A stretch of DNA of 64,000 nt. It comes from Rothia aerolata (lineage in GTDB: Bacteria > Actinomycetota > Actinomycetes > Actinomycetales > Micrococcaceae). The position numbers were made by a program, and so were the translations under genes. The notes below the pieces were generated by a model, which did not search any database, was not told the origin of the DNA, and saw nothing but the letters and a program-made list of their open reading frames with translations. The stretch spans positions 310,001 to 374,000 of the forward strand of contig NZ_BMDC01000001.1 of NCBI RefSeq assembly GCF_014635585.1, in the 5' to 3' direction. Below, one piece after another: positions 54,664 through 64,000 of this stretch. Position 1 is the stretch's first letter, and each line of letters opens with the position of its first letter.

Positions 54664-57159
54664 CTAGATCACGATGTTCACGAGCTTGGGTGCTCGCACG
54701 ATTACCTTGCGAATTTCCTGGCCCTCCAGTAGCTTCTGGATGACCTCTGACTCCATAGCGGCCTTCTCAAGGTCTGCCTCGGAAATATCCTTGGAGACTT
54801 CCAGGCGGTCTTTGACCTTGCCCTTGATCTGAACGATAGCAGTCACGGTGTCATCGACCAGCTGGGCAGGGTCAACCTCGGGCCACCCCGCTGCCAGCAC
54901 CGGGGTGGTAAAGCCCAGCTTGTGCCACATGTCTTCTGCGGTGTAGGGGGCGTAGAGGGAGAGCAGAATCGCTACGGCTTCGGTAGCTTCGCGTACTGCG
55001 GGGTCTGCCGCACCGGCACCTGAATCGATTGCCTTGCGGGTGGCGTTGACCAGCTCCATGGTCTTAGCCACCATCACGTTGAACTTACCGTTCTCAACGT
55101 TCTCGGTGGCCTCGTGGATGGTGCGGTGCACCAGCTGGTGCAGCTTGGCATCGCCGCTGGCACCTTCAACACCGGGCTGGCTGGCAACGTCATTGGCCAG
55201 GCGCCAGGCGCGCGCCAGGAACTTCTGGGCGCCGCCGGGCGAGACGTCAGCCCAGTCGACGTCGTCCTCGGGCGGGGAGGCAAAGACCATGGTGGTGCGC
55301 ACGGCGTCCACACCAAACCGGTCAAGCTGTTCGCCCAGGTCAACGCCATTGCCCAGCGACTTAGACATTGCCTTGCCCTGGTTGAGCACCTGGCCCTGGT
55401 TCATCAGTGCCTTGAAAGGCTCGCCGTGCTCGATCAGGCCGAGGTCGCGCACCACCTTGGTGAAGAAACGGGCGTAGAGCAGGTGCAAAATGGCGTGCTC
55501 GACGCCGCCGACGTACATATCGACCGCACCCCACTGGCGCATGGCCTCGGGGTCGAAGGGGCCCTGGTCAAAACGGGGAGAGACAAAGCGCAGGAAGTAC
55601 CAGGAGGAGTCCACGAAGGTGTCCATGGTATCGGAATCCCGCTTGGCGGGCTTGCCGCACTGGGGGCAGTCTACGGTGTTCCAGTCGGAAGCGGCTGCCA
55701 GGGGCGACTGGCCCTTGGGCGCCAAATCCTCACCCTTAAGGTTGTCGGGCAGCTGCACGGGCAGCTGGTCTTCGGGAACCAGAACCTCACCGCAGTCTTC
55801 ACAGTGGATGACGGGAATGGGGGTTCCCCAGAAACGCTGGCGGGAAAGCAGCCAGTCACGCAGGCGGTAGATGGTCTTGCCCTCACCGGTGCCTGCCTTC
55901 TCTACAATCTCAATCGCCCGGGCAATACCCTCGGCCTTGGAAAGGCCGGTCAGCTCACCGGAGTTGATGAGTTTTCCGTCACCGGCAGTGGCAATGCCGG
56001 TTTCAGCCGGGTCTTCCTCGCCGGTGTCGACCACGGTGACCACCGGAATATCGAACTTCTTGGCAAAGTCGAGGTCGCGCTGGTCGTGGGCAGGAACAGC
56101 CATGATAGCGCCGGTACCGTAATCAGAGAGCACGTAGTCAGAAGCCCAAATCGGCAGCTTGGCGCCGGTGAGAGGGTTAATAGCGTAGCGGCCGGTGAAG
56201 ACGCCGGTCTTCTCGCGTTCGGTCGACTGGCGCTCAATATCGGAGAGCGCCTTAATCTGCTCGCGGTAGGTTTCCAGGGCCTGCTGCTGCTCTTCGGCAA
56301 CAATCTCTAGAGCCAGGTCAGAGTCAGCCGCCACCACGAAGAAGGTTGCGCCGTAGAGGGTGTCAGGGCGGGTGGTAAAGACGGTGATGTCGGTGGCTTC
56401 CTTGCCGCCGCCGGCCTCCACGTCAAAGCGAACCTCAGCGCCTTCAGAACGGCCAATCCAGTTCTTCTGCATGGCCAGCACCCGCTCGGGCCAGTGGCCT
56501 TCGAGCTGCTTCATGTCGTCCAGAAGTTCCTGGGCGTAGTCGGTAATCTTGAAGTACCACTGGTTGAGGTCTTTTTTGGTCACGGTGGTGCCGCAGCGTT
56601 CACAGGCACCGTTGACCACCTGTTCGTTGGCGAGAACGGTCTGATCCTTGGGGCACCAGTTCACCTTAGAGTACTTGCGGTAGGCAAGGCCCTTCTTGTA
56701 GAACTGCTGGAAGAGCCACTGGGTCCACTTGTAATACTCGGGGTCGGAGGTGTGCAGGCGGCGTGACCAGTCCACCATAATCCCGTAGCGCTTGAAGGAG
56801 CCCGCCTGGGTCTCAATGTTCTTGTAGGTCCACTCCTTGGGGTGGGTGTTGTTCTTGATTGCCGCATTTTCAGCCGGCAGACCAAAGGAGTCCCAGCCAA
56901 TGGGGTGCAGCACGTCGTAGCCCTGCTGCTTCCAGAAACGGGCGGTCACATCACCAATCGCAAAAGCCTCAGCGTGGCCCATGTGTAGGTCACCCGAAGG
57001 GTAGGGGAACATATCTAGCACATAGCGGCGTTCCTTACCCTCGTCAAGGGTGGGTTCAAAGATCTTGGTGTCTTCCCAATAGCTCTGCCACTTGGCTTCG
57101 ATTTCTTTAAAGTCGTAGGTCGACTCGGTGGATGCGGTAGGTTCTACCTCAGCTGACAC
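54664..57159 (-). CDS. leuS: Leucyl-tRNA synthetase LeuS
   Basis: LeuS charges tRNA-Leu. The protein has about 831 residues, class [19 protein letters not shown] holds the HIGH-type motif in variant form HMGH, the editing CP1 insert occupies roughly 215-400, and the KMSKS motif is the exact [10 protein letters not shown] zinc-binding pair (CERCG, CGEC-like CPQCG and CEDCG) is visible. I choose the GTG at 57159 (MSAEVEP), preceded by GAAGGA; the frame is open to a GTG at 57231. It is single, ends at its own hairpin, and diverges from the hydrolase gene. Confidence 0.95.
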   Translation of the reverse strand: MSAEVEPTASTESTYDFKEIEAKWQSYWEDTKIFEPTLDEGKERRYVLDMFPYPSGDLHMGHAEAFAIGDVTARFWKQQGYDVLHPIGWDSFGLPAENAAIKNNTHPKEWTYKNIETQAGSFKRYGIMVDWSRRLHTSDPEYYKWTQWLFQQFYKKGLAYRKYSKVNWCPKDQTVLANEQVVNGACERCGTTVTKKDLNQWYFKITDYAQELLDDMKQLEGHWPERVLAMQKNWIGRSEGAEVRFDVEAGGGKEATDITVFTTRPDTLYGATFFVVAADSDLALEIVAEEQQQALETYREQIKALSDIERQSTEREKTGVFTGRYAINPLTGAKLPIWASDYVLSDYGTGAIMAVPAHDQRDLDFAKKFDIPVVTVVDTGEEDPAETGIATAGDGKLINSGELTGLSKAEGIARAIEIVEKAGTGEGKTIYRLRDWLLSRQRFWGTPIPVIHCEDCGEVLVPEDQLPVQLPDNLKGEDLAPKGQSPLAAASDWNTVDCPQCGKPAKRDSDTMDTFVDSSWYFLRFVSPRFDQGPFDPEAMRQWGAVDMYVGGVEHAILHLLYARFFTKVVRDLGLIEHGEPFKALMNQGQVLNQGKAMSKSLGNGVDLGEQLDRFGVDAVRTTMVFASPPEDDVDWADVSPGGAQKFLARAWRLANDVASQPGVEGASGDAKLHQLVHRTIHEATENVENGKFNVMVAKTMELVNATRKAIDSGAGAADPAVREATEAVAILLSLYAPYTAEDMWHKLGFTTPVLAAGWPEVDPAQLVDDTVTAIVQIKGKVKDRLEVSKDISEADLEKAAMESEVIQKLLEGQEIRKVIVRAPKLVNIVI

Positions 57160-57341
57160 AGCGGTATTTCCTTCAGGTCTGTTGGTGTTATGTGCACGCA
57201 TCGGGGCGCACGGAAGCTCCGTGGTGTCCACGATTTTCTTTCCAGTCTATCGCGAATTTGAGCCAGCTGTTATTCGTGACCGGGTTACCCAGAACATACT
57301 GCTAGGGTTTTATCTAGCTATGGTTTCGGAAGGGGAAGTCA

Positions 57342-58271
57342 ATGGACGGCGCGCTAGCCAGTCAGCAGCCAATTTTTGAGTCTGTGCCGCGGGAGTATTC
57401 CGGCGGTACCATGCGGGAGATAATGATTCAGGGAGCCCGCACCCGCTTTTGGGAATACGGTAACCCCCAGGGCTCTCCCCTGGTGCTCATCCACGGTTTC
57501 CGCGGTGACCACCACGGCCTCGAACTCATCGCCGCCGGCCTGGGTAGCTTTCGGGTGATTATCCCCGATCTTCCCGGTTTCGGAAGAAGCGAGCCGATTC
57601 CCGGTGCAGAGCACACGGTGAGCACCTATGCCTCCTGGCTGATTGACTTTGTCGGCGCGGTTGCGCCCCGGGAGCCCGTCCACCTGGTCGGCCACAGTTT
57701 TGGCTCCATTATCTGTTCCTACGCGCTCAACGCCCGCCCGGGTTTTGTGGCCGCACTCAGCCTCATTAACCCCATCTGCCAGCCCGCCCTCGAGGGCGAC
57801 CAGCGCCTTGTCTCCGCCCTTGCGACCCTCTATTACGACGCCGGGGCGCGGCTGCCTGCCCCGCTCGGCTTCCGCCTGCTGCGCTCGGGTTTGGTCACCC
57901 GGCTATCCAGCGAGTTCATGATGAAAAATTCCGACCCCGAGCTGAGAAAATTTATTAACGGCCAGCATGATGCCTACTTTGGAGCCTTCTCGTCGAGGGA
58001 AACAGTGCTGCAAGCCTACCGGGCTTCTATCACTCACACCGCCGCCGAATTCTCGTCTGGTATCCGCGAACCCGTGCAGATGATCGTGGCGGAAAAAGAT
58101 GACCTGGGCAGCCTAGAGCTTCAGCACCAAATGTTTGCCGGGCTCAAGAAGGGCAGGTTTGACCTGATTCCTGCGGTGGGCCACCTGATTCACTACGAGA
58201 CTCCCCTGCGGGCCGCTACCCTCCTGACCGATTTTCATTCTGAGACTGTTAGTAAGGTTGAAACACCATGA
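57342..58271 (+). CDS. Alpha/beta hydrolase
   Basis: A 309-residue alpha/beta-hydrolase fold protein. The oxyanion HGFRGDHHG, the nucleophile elbow GHSFGS (Ser at about 119) and a late catalytic-type His in VGHLIHYETP (about residue 281) are present, with DDLGS near 250 as the acid candidate. Substrate is unknown; there is no signal peptide. Its stop overlaps the next ATG by four bases, so it is coupled to the glycosyltransferase. GGAAGGGG precedes the ATG. Confidence 0.85.
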   Translation: MDGALASQQPIFESVPREYSGGTMREIMIQGARTRFWEYGNPQGSPLVLIHGFRGDHHGLELIAAGLGSFRVIIPDLPGFGRSEPIPGAEHTVSTYASWLIDFVGAVAPREPVHLVGHSFGSIICSYALNARPGFVAALSLINPICQPALEGDQRLVSALATLYYDAGARLPAPLGFRLLRSGLVTRLSSEFMMKNSDPELRKFINGQHDAYFGAFSSRETVLQAYRASITHTAAEFSSGIREPVQMIVAEKDDLGSLELQHQMFAGLKKGRFDLIPAVGHLIHYETPLRAATLLTDFHSETVSKVETP

Positions 58272-59365
58272 AGCTCATCGTTGACGCCCGCTACACCCGC
58301 ATCGGTTTCCACGACGGTATTAGCCGCTTCACGTCGTCCTTACTCACAGCGCTGAAAGAGCTCATGGAGACGGAGCACCCTGCCGCCGAGGGGCTGGACG
58401 TGGTCATGGCGATTTCTGACCCCCGCCAGCTCCACATGCTGCCGGAGCTACCCTACGTAAAAATCTGCTCCCCCACCGGGCCGCTGGAACCCTTTGCCAG
58501 CATTCAACTTAACCGCTTCCGCCCCGACGTCGTGTTCTCTCCCATGCAGACCATCGGTAGCCTGGGCAGAAAGTTTAAGCTGGTACTGACCCTGCACGAT
58601 TTGATCTACTACGCCCACCCCACCCCGCCGAGTTTTCTGCCCAAGCCCGTGCAGTGGGGCTGGCGCATCTTCCATAAGAGCTTTCTGCCCCAAAGACTTC
58701 TGCTCAACCGCGCTGATGCCGTTGCAACCGTGTCGCAGACCACCGCGGGGCTGATTCGCCGCCACCGCCTCACCCGCCAGCCCCTCTTTGTGGTTCCCAA
58801 CGCGCCCGTGAGCAACTCTCTTATTTCGCTGGAGGCAGCGCTGAAGTCTGCCCCATCCCGCACCAAGCAGCTGATTTATATGGGCTCTTTCATGCCCTAT
58901 AAAAACGTGGAAAACCTCATCGGCGCCATGCGCCTACTCCCCGACTACACCCTGCATCTGCTCTCAAAAATTCAGCCGGCCCGTCGGGCGGAACTAGAGA
59001 AAATCGCCGGGGCCAACGTGGTCTTTGAGAACGGGGTTTCGGACGAGCGCTACGCTCAGTTGCTAGCGGAATCCGCCGCCCTGCTCACAGCCTCCCAGGA
59101 TGAGGGCTACGGTCTGCCGGTGGTCGAGGCACAGGCGGCGGGCTGCCCCGCCGTCATCAGCAACATCGAGATTTTCCGGGAAATCGCCCCCCACGCCCTG
59201 CACTGCTCCCCCGATTCTGCCGAAGAGTTCGCGGCCGCGGTGCGCTCTCTCGAGGAACCCTATGTTCAGAAGCAGATCATAGCCGCCGGCCTTGAGGACG
59301 CCGCCGCCTTCAGCTGGCAAGACTCAGCGCTGAAGCTGCTGAACCTGCTCAAGAACCTCAGCTAG
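58268..59365 (+). CDS. Glycosyltransferase family 4 (GT-B) protein
   Basis: A 365-residue GT-B glycosyltransferase, mannosyltransferase-like. The first Rossmann half reads MKLIVDARYTRIGFHDGISR, where the Gly-rich turn binds the acceptor. The second half has YMGSFMPYKNVENLI and the EX7E-type DEGYGLPVVEAQAAG (about 276-290) that contacts the nucleotide sugar. Donor and acceptor cannot be told from sequence. It is coupled to the hydrolase and meets priA tail to tail, the two stop codons sharing the palindrome CTAG at 59362-59365. Confidence 0.87.
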   Translation: MKLIVDARYTRIGFHDGISRFTSSLLTALKELMETEHPAAEGLDVVMAISDPRQLHMLPELPYVKICSPTGPLEPFASIQLNRFRPDVVFSPMQTIGSLGRKFKLVLTLHDLIYYAHPTPPSFLPKPVQWGWRIFHKSFLPQRLLLNRADAVATVSQTTAGLIRRHRLTRQPLFVVPNAPVSNSLISLEAALKSAPSRTKQLIYMGSFMPYKNVENLIGAMRLLPDYTLHLLSKIQPARRAELEKIAGANVVFENGVSDERYAQLLAESAALLTASQDEGYGLPVVEAQAAGCPAVISNIEIFREIAPHALHCSPDSAEEFAAAVRSLEEPYVQKQIIAAGLEDAAAFSWQDSALKLLNLLKNLS

Positions 59366-61419
59366 AGAATATCCAGGCCGTCACAGCGGATATTGACGCT
59401 CTCCAGCCTCAGCGCCGCACTCGATGCTCGGGTAGCCCGCAGCTGGGAGGTGACCTCGGCCGCTGAGGCATAGCTAAAGAAGAGCAGGGCCCGGCTGAGC
59501 TCTTGCTCGGCCTGCTCTCCAAAGGATTCAACCTCAATCGGCCCGCGAACCGTCACGCTCTCGGGTAGCTGGGCCAGCTCAAGAAAGGCCAGAACCGCCT
59601 GTTCGGTGCCGGTGATGGAGGCTGTGCGCACAGCGGGCGGTAGGGAGAGCTCCGCCCGCTCTTCCAGCTCCCACAGGGCAAAACGAGTGGGGTCCCAGCG
59701 AATCAGGGCTTCCAGCGCCATCGACTGGCCCGCGGTGATGACGACGGTGCCCCCGGCGGTGCGCGGGCGCACCAGCGCTGCCGCGTTCAGCCACTTTCTG
59801 AGGGCTGTTTCGGGTGCACGGAGGGAATCTCTTTGGATCATCGAGTCGGCGTCCAGCAGCAGGGCGGCCGCATAGCCGCCCTCGGCGACCGGTTCAGCCC
59901 CGGGGGTGGCAACTACCAGTGCGGGCTCGGGCCCCACGTCGGTCAAAATATGCTCACCGCTGGATGAAACCACCGGCACATTGGGAAAGGCCCTGCCCAG
60001 TTCTTCGGCGGTGCGCAGGGCACCGGCGGAGGTGGTGCGCCAGCGGTCAAAGCCGCATTCGGTACAGTGCCAGTCGTGCACCAACCGGCCACACCAACCG
60101 CAGGAGATCACGCCATTGGCCCCCTGCTGCCGCAGGGGTCCCCGACAGGTAGTACAGCGGGCGGGCATTCGGCAGCGGCTACAGGCAAAGGTGGGTACGT
60201 AACCGGCACGGGAGACCTGAACCAGCACCGGCCCGCGGGCCAGTGCCTTGCGAGCCTCGCTAAAGGCAAGGTGCGGTATTCGGGCTACAGCTGCCAGGGG
60301 GTCCCGGGCCAGCTGAAGGTCGTCACCGGTCGAAAGAACGTGGGGGGTATGCTCGCGTAGGAGCTGGCGGGGAGCCCCCAGATAGGTAGCCCAGCGGGTC
60401 TTGACCAGCCGAGCGGCCTCGCTGCTCATCGCGAAGCCAGCAAAGAGCGCCGCCGCCCCTGTCTGGCTGGCTCGAAGCAAAAGAACGTCCCTCACGTGGC
60501 AGTAGGGCGAACGCTGCTCAACCAGGTTGGAGTCGCCGTCGTCCCAGCACACCACCAGCCCAAGGTTCTCCACCGGCGCATAGGCGGCCGAGCGGGTGCC
60601 CACCACAATCCGAACCTCACCGTAGAGAGCGCGAAGGTAGCTGCGGTAGCGGTCGGCGGGTTTCTGGTGGCCGGTCAGGGTCGCATACGCTTCTGCACCC
60701 ACCAGCCGATCCAGGGCTTTTTCCAACCGGGCTAGGTCTTTGTAGTCGGGCACCACGGCGATAGCAGAACGGCCCGTAGCTGCCGCAGCCACCAGAGAGC
60801 GGGCGAGAATGTCTTCCCAGCTAGACCGAGCAGAGCCGGGAAGAACGGTCATTACTGCCCGTGGTGCCTGCCCCGCTGTGAGCGCCTGCGCAAAGTTCAT
60901 ACCCCCCTCGTAGAATTCAAAGACGTTCAGGTCAACCGGCTCGAGCCGAGCAGGTGGCTGCGGTTGATAGTCGGCGGCAAGATAGGGCTTTTCCACGCTG
61001 GCAATCCGCGGAACAACAGCCAGCCGTAGCACATTGGAGAGCACACTGGCACACCGGGCAGCAAGCAGGTCGCCCAGTTCAAAGGTCTCCGGCGGCACCA
61101 CGGGAATAGGTGAAACCACCTGTTCAAGAAACTTCAGGTTCCCCGCATAACCGCTGGTCTCGACACGGTTGCGCAGGTAGCCACTCATGCGTTGCCCACC
61201 GAACTTCACCCGAACACGGGTGCCGGGCTGGGCGAGCTCGTCGAGATCAGCAGGCACGAGGTAGTCGAAGAGACGGTCAAGGTGGGGCACATCGGATTCA
61301 AGAACCACCTGAGCCACCGGATACTGGGAGGCCACTTCGCGCCCGCCCAGAGTCTGCGGAGCTTTTAAGTCAGAAATCCCCTCAAACAGATCGGTTTGAG
61401 GGGATTCTTGAGCAGTCAT
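59362..61419 (-). CDS. priA: Primosomal protein N' (PriA), helicase motifs degenerate
   Basis: PriA restarts stalled replication forks. The 685-residue protein keeps the N-terminal DNA-binding domain (about 30-140, with VRVKFGGQRMSGYLRNRVE) and the zinc-binding module CSRCRMPARCTTC...CGWCG...CTECG at about 411-455. The ATPase motifs are lost: Walker A is LPGSARSSW, and the DEAH position reads CWDDGD. This is common in actinobacteria, where PriA is probably a loading platform without helicase activity. It is in the rpoZ-coaBC-metK-priA run. Confidence 0.93.
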   Translation of the reverse strand: MTAQESPQTDLFEGISDLKAPQTLGGREVASQYPVAQVVLESDVPHLDRLFDYLVPADLDELAQPGTRVRVKFGGQRMSGYLRNRVETSGYAGNLKFLEQVVSPIPVVPPETFELGDLLAARCASVLSNVLRLAVVPRIASVEKPYLAADYQPQPPARLEPVDLNVFEFYEGGMNFAQALTAGQAPRAVMTVLPGSARSSWEDILARSLVAAAATGRSAIAVVPDYKDLARLEKALDRLVGAEAYATLTGHQKPADRYRSYLRALYGEVRIVVGTRSAAYAPVENLGLVVCWDDGDSNLVEQRSPYCHVRDVLLLRASQTGAAALFAGFAMSSEAARLVKTRWATYLGAPRQLLREHTPHVLSTGDDLQLARDPLAAVARIPHLAFSEARKALARGPVLVQVSRAGYVPTFACSRCRMPARCTTCRGPLRQQGANGVISCGWCGRLVHDWHCTECGFDRWRTTSAGALRTAEELGRAFPNVPVVSSSGEHILTDVGPEPALVVATPGAEPVAEGGYAAALLLDADSMIQRDSLRAPETALRKWLNAAALVRPRTAGGTVVITAGQSMALEALIRWDPTRFALWELEERAELSLPPAVRTASITGTEQAVLAFLELAQLPESVTVRGPIEVESFGEQAEQELSRALLFFSYASAAEVTSQLRATRASSAALRLESVNIRCDGLDIL

Positions 61420-61429
61420 AGTTTATCTA

Positions 61430-62635
61430 TTATGCATTAACCGCTGCCCTGAGCGCATCTACGCGGTTGGTGCGTTCCCAGGTGAAGCCGGGTTCGTTGC
61501 GGCCGAAGTGGCCGTTGGCTGCGGTCTTGGCGTAGATAGGACGACGCAACTCAAGGTCACGAATAATGGCCAGCGGGCGCAGGTCAAAGACCTCACGGAT
61601 AGCCTTCTCGATCTTGACCGGGTCTACCTTTTCGGTGCCGAAGGTCTCAACGTAGAGGCCAACGGGGGCCGCCTTGCCAATGGCGTAGGCAACCTGAACC
61701 TCTGCCCGGTCAGCCAGACCGGCTGCCACCACGTTCTTGGCAACCCAGCGCATAGCGTAGGCTGCCGACCGGTCAACCTTAGAAGGATCCTTACCGGAGA
61801 AAGCGCCGCCACCGTGGCGGGAGAAGCCGCCGTAGGTATCAACGATAATCTTGCGGCCGGTCAAACCGGCATCACCCACGGGGCCACCCTGAACAAACTG
61901 ACCTGCGGGGTTGATAATAAACTTGGCCTCGGAAACATCAAGGTCAATATCAGCTAGCACCGGATTGATCACGTGTTCCAGAATGTCGGCTTCAAGCTGC
62001 TTGAGGTCGTAGCCACGGGCGTGCTGGGAAGAAACCACCACGGTATCCACGGTCACCGGCCGATCGCCGTCATAACCGAGGGTCACCTGGGTCTTGCCGT
62101 CGGGGCGTAGGTCGGGCAGGGTGCCGTTCTTGCGCACCTCGGTCAGACGCTCCGAGAGCCGGTGGGCCAGCCAGATAGGAGCCGGCATCAGCGACTCGGT
62201 CTCATTGGTGGCGTAGCCGAACATAATGCCCTGGTCGCCAGCACCCTGGGAGTCCAGGGCATCCTCAGAACCGGTGCGGGCCTCCAACGATGTGTATACA
62301 CCATCGTGGATATCCTGCGACTGCTCACCGATAGAAACGGAGACGCCGCAGAACTCACCGTCAAAACCGTGGGTCGATGAGTTGTAGCCAATGTTCAAAA
62401 TAGTTTGACGCACAATTGCCGGGATATCCACATATGCCTTGGTGGATACCTCACCGGCAACATGAACCTGGCCGGTGGTAACCATGGTTTCAACCGCAAC
62501 GTTTGAGTCGGGGTCTCTCTCTAGCAGAGCATCCAAAATGGAGTCTGAAATCTGGTCGCAGATTTTATCGGGGTGTCCCTCAGTGACAGATTCACTGGTG
62601 AACAACCGCAGATGAGAAGTATTAGATGAAGTCAC
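61430..62635 (-). CDS. metK: S-adenosylmethionine synthetase MetK
   Basis: MetK makes S-adenosylmethionine from methionine and ATP. The 401-residue sequence has [20 protein letters not shown] near the start, then the active-site loop [12 protein letters not shown] and [18 protein letters not shown] as the P-loop-like signature. All are standard. The start is a GTG at 62635. It lies between coaBC and priA, ten bases from priA's start. No SAM riboswitch-like structure is evident upstream; the gap to coaBC is 40 bases. Confidence 0.96.
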   Translation of the reverse strand: MTSSNTSHLRLFTSESVTEGHPDKICDQISDSILDALLERDPDSNVAVETMVTTGQVHVAGEVSTKAYVDIPAIVRQTILNIGYNSSTHGFDGEFCGVSVSIGEQSQDIHDGVYTSLEARTGSEDALDSQGAGDQGIMFGYATNETESLMPAPIWLAHRLSERLTEVRKNGTLPDLRPDGKTQVTLGYDGDRPVTVDTVVVSSQHARGYDLKQLEADILEHVINPVLADIDLDVSEAKFIINPAGQFVQGGPVGDAGLTGRKIIVDTYGGFSRHGGGAFSGKDPSKVDRSAAYAMRWVAKNVVAAGLADRAEVQVAYAIGKAAPVGLYVETFGTEKVDPVKIEKAIREVFDLRPLAIIRDLELRRPIYAKTAANGHFGRNEPGFTWERTNRVDALRAAVNA

Positions 62636-62675
62636 GTCTCTACTTTACAATCATTCGCTGTCGACAGACAGGCGA

Positions 62676-63920
62676 TTACTTTTCGTCAAAATGTTTCGCT
62701 ATATGTAGCAGGAGATCCCGCGACACCTGAGCTTTGCTACCGCTTGTTTCAAAAGGTTGCTCGCCGTCCAAGCTCAAAACGGTCAGCGCGTTTTCCTCAG
62801 CGCCAAAGCCCTGGCTGAGGCCCACCGTATTGACCGCCAGAAAATCACAGCCCTTCCGCTGCAGTTTCTGCTGGCCCAGCTCTAAGACCGTGTGCTCGGC
62901 AGACCCGGTTTCTGCCGCGAAACCGGCAATGAGGGTGGGGCCAAGCTCGGGGTTCTGCTGTCTGCGCACCACCGTCTCTTTGAGAATATCGGGGTTCCGC
63001 ACCAGCCTAATTACCGGGGCGTCGTCGCTGTGCTCGGTCTTCTTGATTTTGTACTCGGCATAATCTGCGGGCTTGAAGTCGGCCACAGCGGCGGCCATCA
63101 CCAGAAGGTCAGCCCCGGCTGAGTACTCAAGCACGGCATCGCGTAGCTCGTCGGCGGTTGAGATGCTTACGGTGGTCAGGTGGGCAGGAACCTCCACCTC
63201 GATGTGACCGTGAATCAGCAGGACATCGGCACCGAGTTGAAGCGCCTGGTCGGCTATTGCGATTCCCTGCTTGCCCGAGGAACGGTTACCCAAAAAACGA
63301 ACAGGGTCCAGCGGCTCCCGAGTTCCGCCGGCGGTCACCACCACGCGGCGTCCTGCAAGGGGCTTGGGGTCAGAGGCACCCTGGGAGGCAGACTCTAGCC
63401 CCAGGTAAGCCATAGCCTCTTCAAAAATGTCTTCGGGCTCAGGAAGTCGGCCTGCACCCGAGTCCGGGCCGGTCAAACGACCTACCGCCGGTTCAATCAC
63501 GTGGTAGCCAAAGTCGCGCAGGGTCGCCACGTTCCGCACCGTCGCCGGATGCTCCCACATCTGCGTGTGCATAGCGGGGGCAAGAATAACCGGCGCGTGG
63601 GTGGTCAGCACGGTAGCAGACAGAAGATCATCGGCCCTACCCTGGGCCAATCGCGCCATGAGGTCGGCAGTTGCCGGAGCAATTACCACGGCATCGGCTT
63701 CTTCAGCCTGACGCACGTGGTTAACCTGGGGTACCCGCTCAAACACCGAGCTCGACACGGGGTTGCCACTGAGAGCCTCAAAGGTGGGCTTACCCACAAA
63801 CTCCAGGGCCGCTTCGGTAGGCATAGCCACGACATCGTGACCAGCCTTGGAGAAAAGACGAAGGAGCACCGTTGCCTTGTAGGCAGCGATACCCCCTCCG
63901 ATTCCAACAACAATACGCAT
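62676..63920 (-). CDS. coaBC: Bifunctional phosphopantothenoylcysteine decarboxylase / synthetase CoaBC
   Basis: CoaBC makes phosphopantetheine from phosphopantothenate, cysteine and CTP, two steps of coenzyme A synthesis. The 414-residue protein has the CoaC flavoprotein half (about 1-180): GIGGGIAAYKA, NHVRQAEEADAVVIAPATAD and PAMHTQMWEHPA. The CoaB half (about 190-405) follows: VVTAGGTREPLDPVRFLGN and AAAVADFKPADY. Length is normal. It follows rpoZ by about 20 bases and precedes metK. Confidence 0.95.
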   Translation of the reverse strand: MRIVVGIGGGIAAYKATVLLRLFSKAGHDVVAMPTEAALEFVGKPTFEALSGNPVSSSVFERVPQVNHVRQAEEADAVVIAPATADLMARLAQGRADDLLSATVLTTHAPVILAPAMHTQMWEHPATVRNVATLRDFGYHVIEPAVGRLTGPDSGAGRLPEPEDIFEEAMAYLGLESASQGASDPKPLAGRRVVVTAGGTREPLDPVRFLGNRSSGKQGIAIADQALQLGADVLLIHGHIEVEVPAHLTTVSISTADELRDAVLEYSAGADLLVMAAAVADFKPADYAEYKIKKTEHSDDAPVIRLVRNPDILKETVVRRQQNPELGPTLIAGFAAETGSAEHTVLELGQQKLQRKGCDFLAVNTVGLSQGFGAEENALTVLSLDGEQPFETSGSKAQVSRDLLLHIAKHFDEK

Positions 63921-63941
63921 TGCTAGATTCTCTAAGTTTGT

Positions 63942-64000
63942 TTACTCGTTGTTTTCAGCGTCTGCATCGACGAATTCAACCACGGGCTCTTCACCGAACT
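63942..64000 (-). CDS. rpoZ: C-terminal end of RNA polymerase omega subunit RpoZ (partial)
   Basis: The last 19 codons of a leftward frame enter from the right edge and read FGEEPVVEFVDADAENNE before the stop. In actinobacteria gmk-rpoZ-coaBC-metK-priA is the usual order, and an acidic tail of this kind fits omega. Identification rests mainly on position. Confidence 0.7.
   Translation of the reverse strand, partial: FGEEPVVEFVDADAENNE

Noticed and set aside
55114-56310. Long open frame (398 codons) on the plus strand inside leuS
   Set aside because: It is antisense to a well-conserved LeuS coding sequence; its protein is low in complexity with no recognisable domain. Long shadows are expected opposite GC-rich genes.
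62636-62675. SAM riboswitch before metK
   Set aside because: The gap to coaBC is only 40 bases and holds no riboswitch-like folding.

Overview
The window is 64 kb of chromosome from an actinobacterium, most likely Rothia or a close relative in the Micrococcaceae. The Pup ligation genes, a naturally fused PafBC regulator, RbpA, the cytochrome bcc-aa3 branch with a diheme QcrC, a HelY-type helicase beside tatAC, DUF3043/DUF3054/DUF3097 proteins, actinobacterial LeuA and a motif-poor PriA support this. The genus is inferred from gene order, moderate base composition for the phylum (judged by eye) and protein resemblance, with no database search. Nearly everything is conserved housekeeping chromosome. 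No rRNA, tRNA, CRISPR array, insertion sequence or prophage was seen.

Layout. 1-8.5 kb: end of an unidentified gene, dop-pup-pafA (no proteasome core genes between them), two FKBP prolyl isomerases, fused pafBC, a small membrane protein, tatA and tatC. 8.5-13.3 kb: helicase helY, an amidohydrolase-like protein without its metal site, and a polyprenol-phosphate mannosyltransferase. 13.3-17.1 kb: rbpA, an SPFH/NfeD membrane pair, DUF3054 and trpD. 17.1-27 kb: respiratory block, ctaE-qcrCAB rightward and ctaC-ctaD-ctaF leftward. The two converge on a lower-GC patch holding an MFS transporter, a truncated DUF2087 gene and two long hairpins. 27-32.4 kb: erpA, an M20 peptidase, DUF3043, pyrD, uppS and recO. 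32.4-43.2 kb: leuA with a possible leader peptide, an LCP protein, then a long leftward run era, CNNM/CBS protein, ybeY, phoH, rsmE, dnaJ, hrcA, headed by a CIRCE element. 43.3-57.2 kb: DUF3097, DUF4870, hemW-lepA, an orphan MazF-like gene, rpsT, holA, split comEC, comEA, a DegV protein and leuS. 57.3-64 kb: hydrolase/glycosyltransferase pair, then leftward priA, metK, coaBC and the end of rpoZ.

How they fit: Dop and PafA mature and attach Pup. PafBC is known in relatives as a DNA-damage activator. Qcr and Cta proteins form the respiratory supercomplex, and both promoter regions carry the same GACAC-N-GTGTC dyad about 120 bases before the start codon. HrcA and its CIRCE site control the heat-shock operon. 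ComEA, ComEC and a detached ComEC-type hydrolase are the DNA-uptake genes. The most interesting leads are the shared respiratory dyad, the 27-bp perfect hairpin beside qcrB, the catalytically stripped amidohydrolase, the Era insertion and the terminator-abutting start of pafBC.
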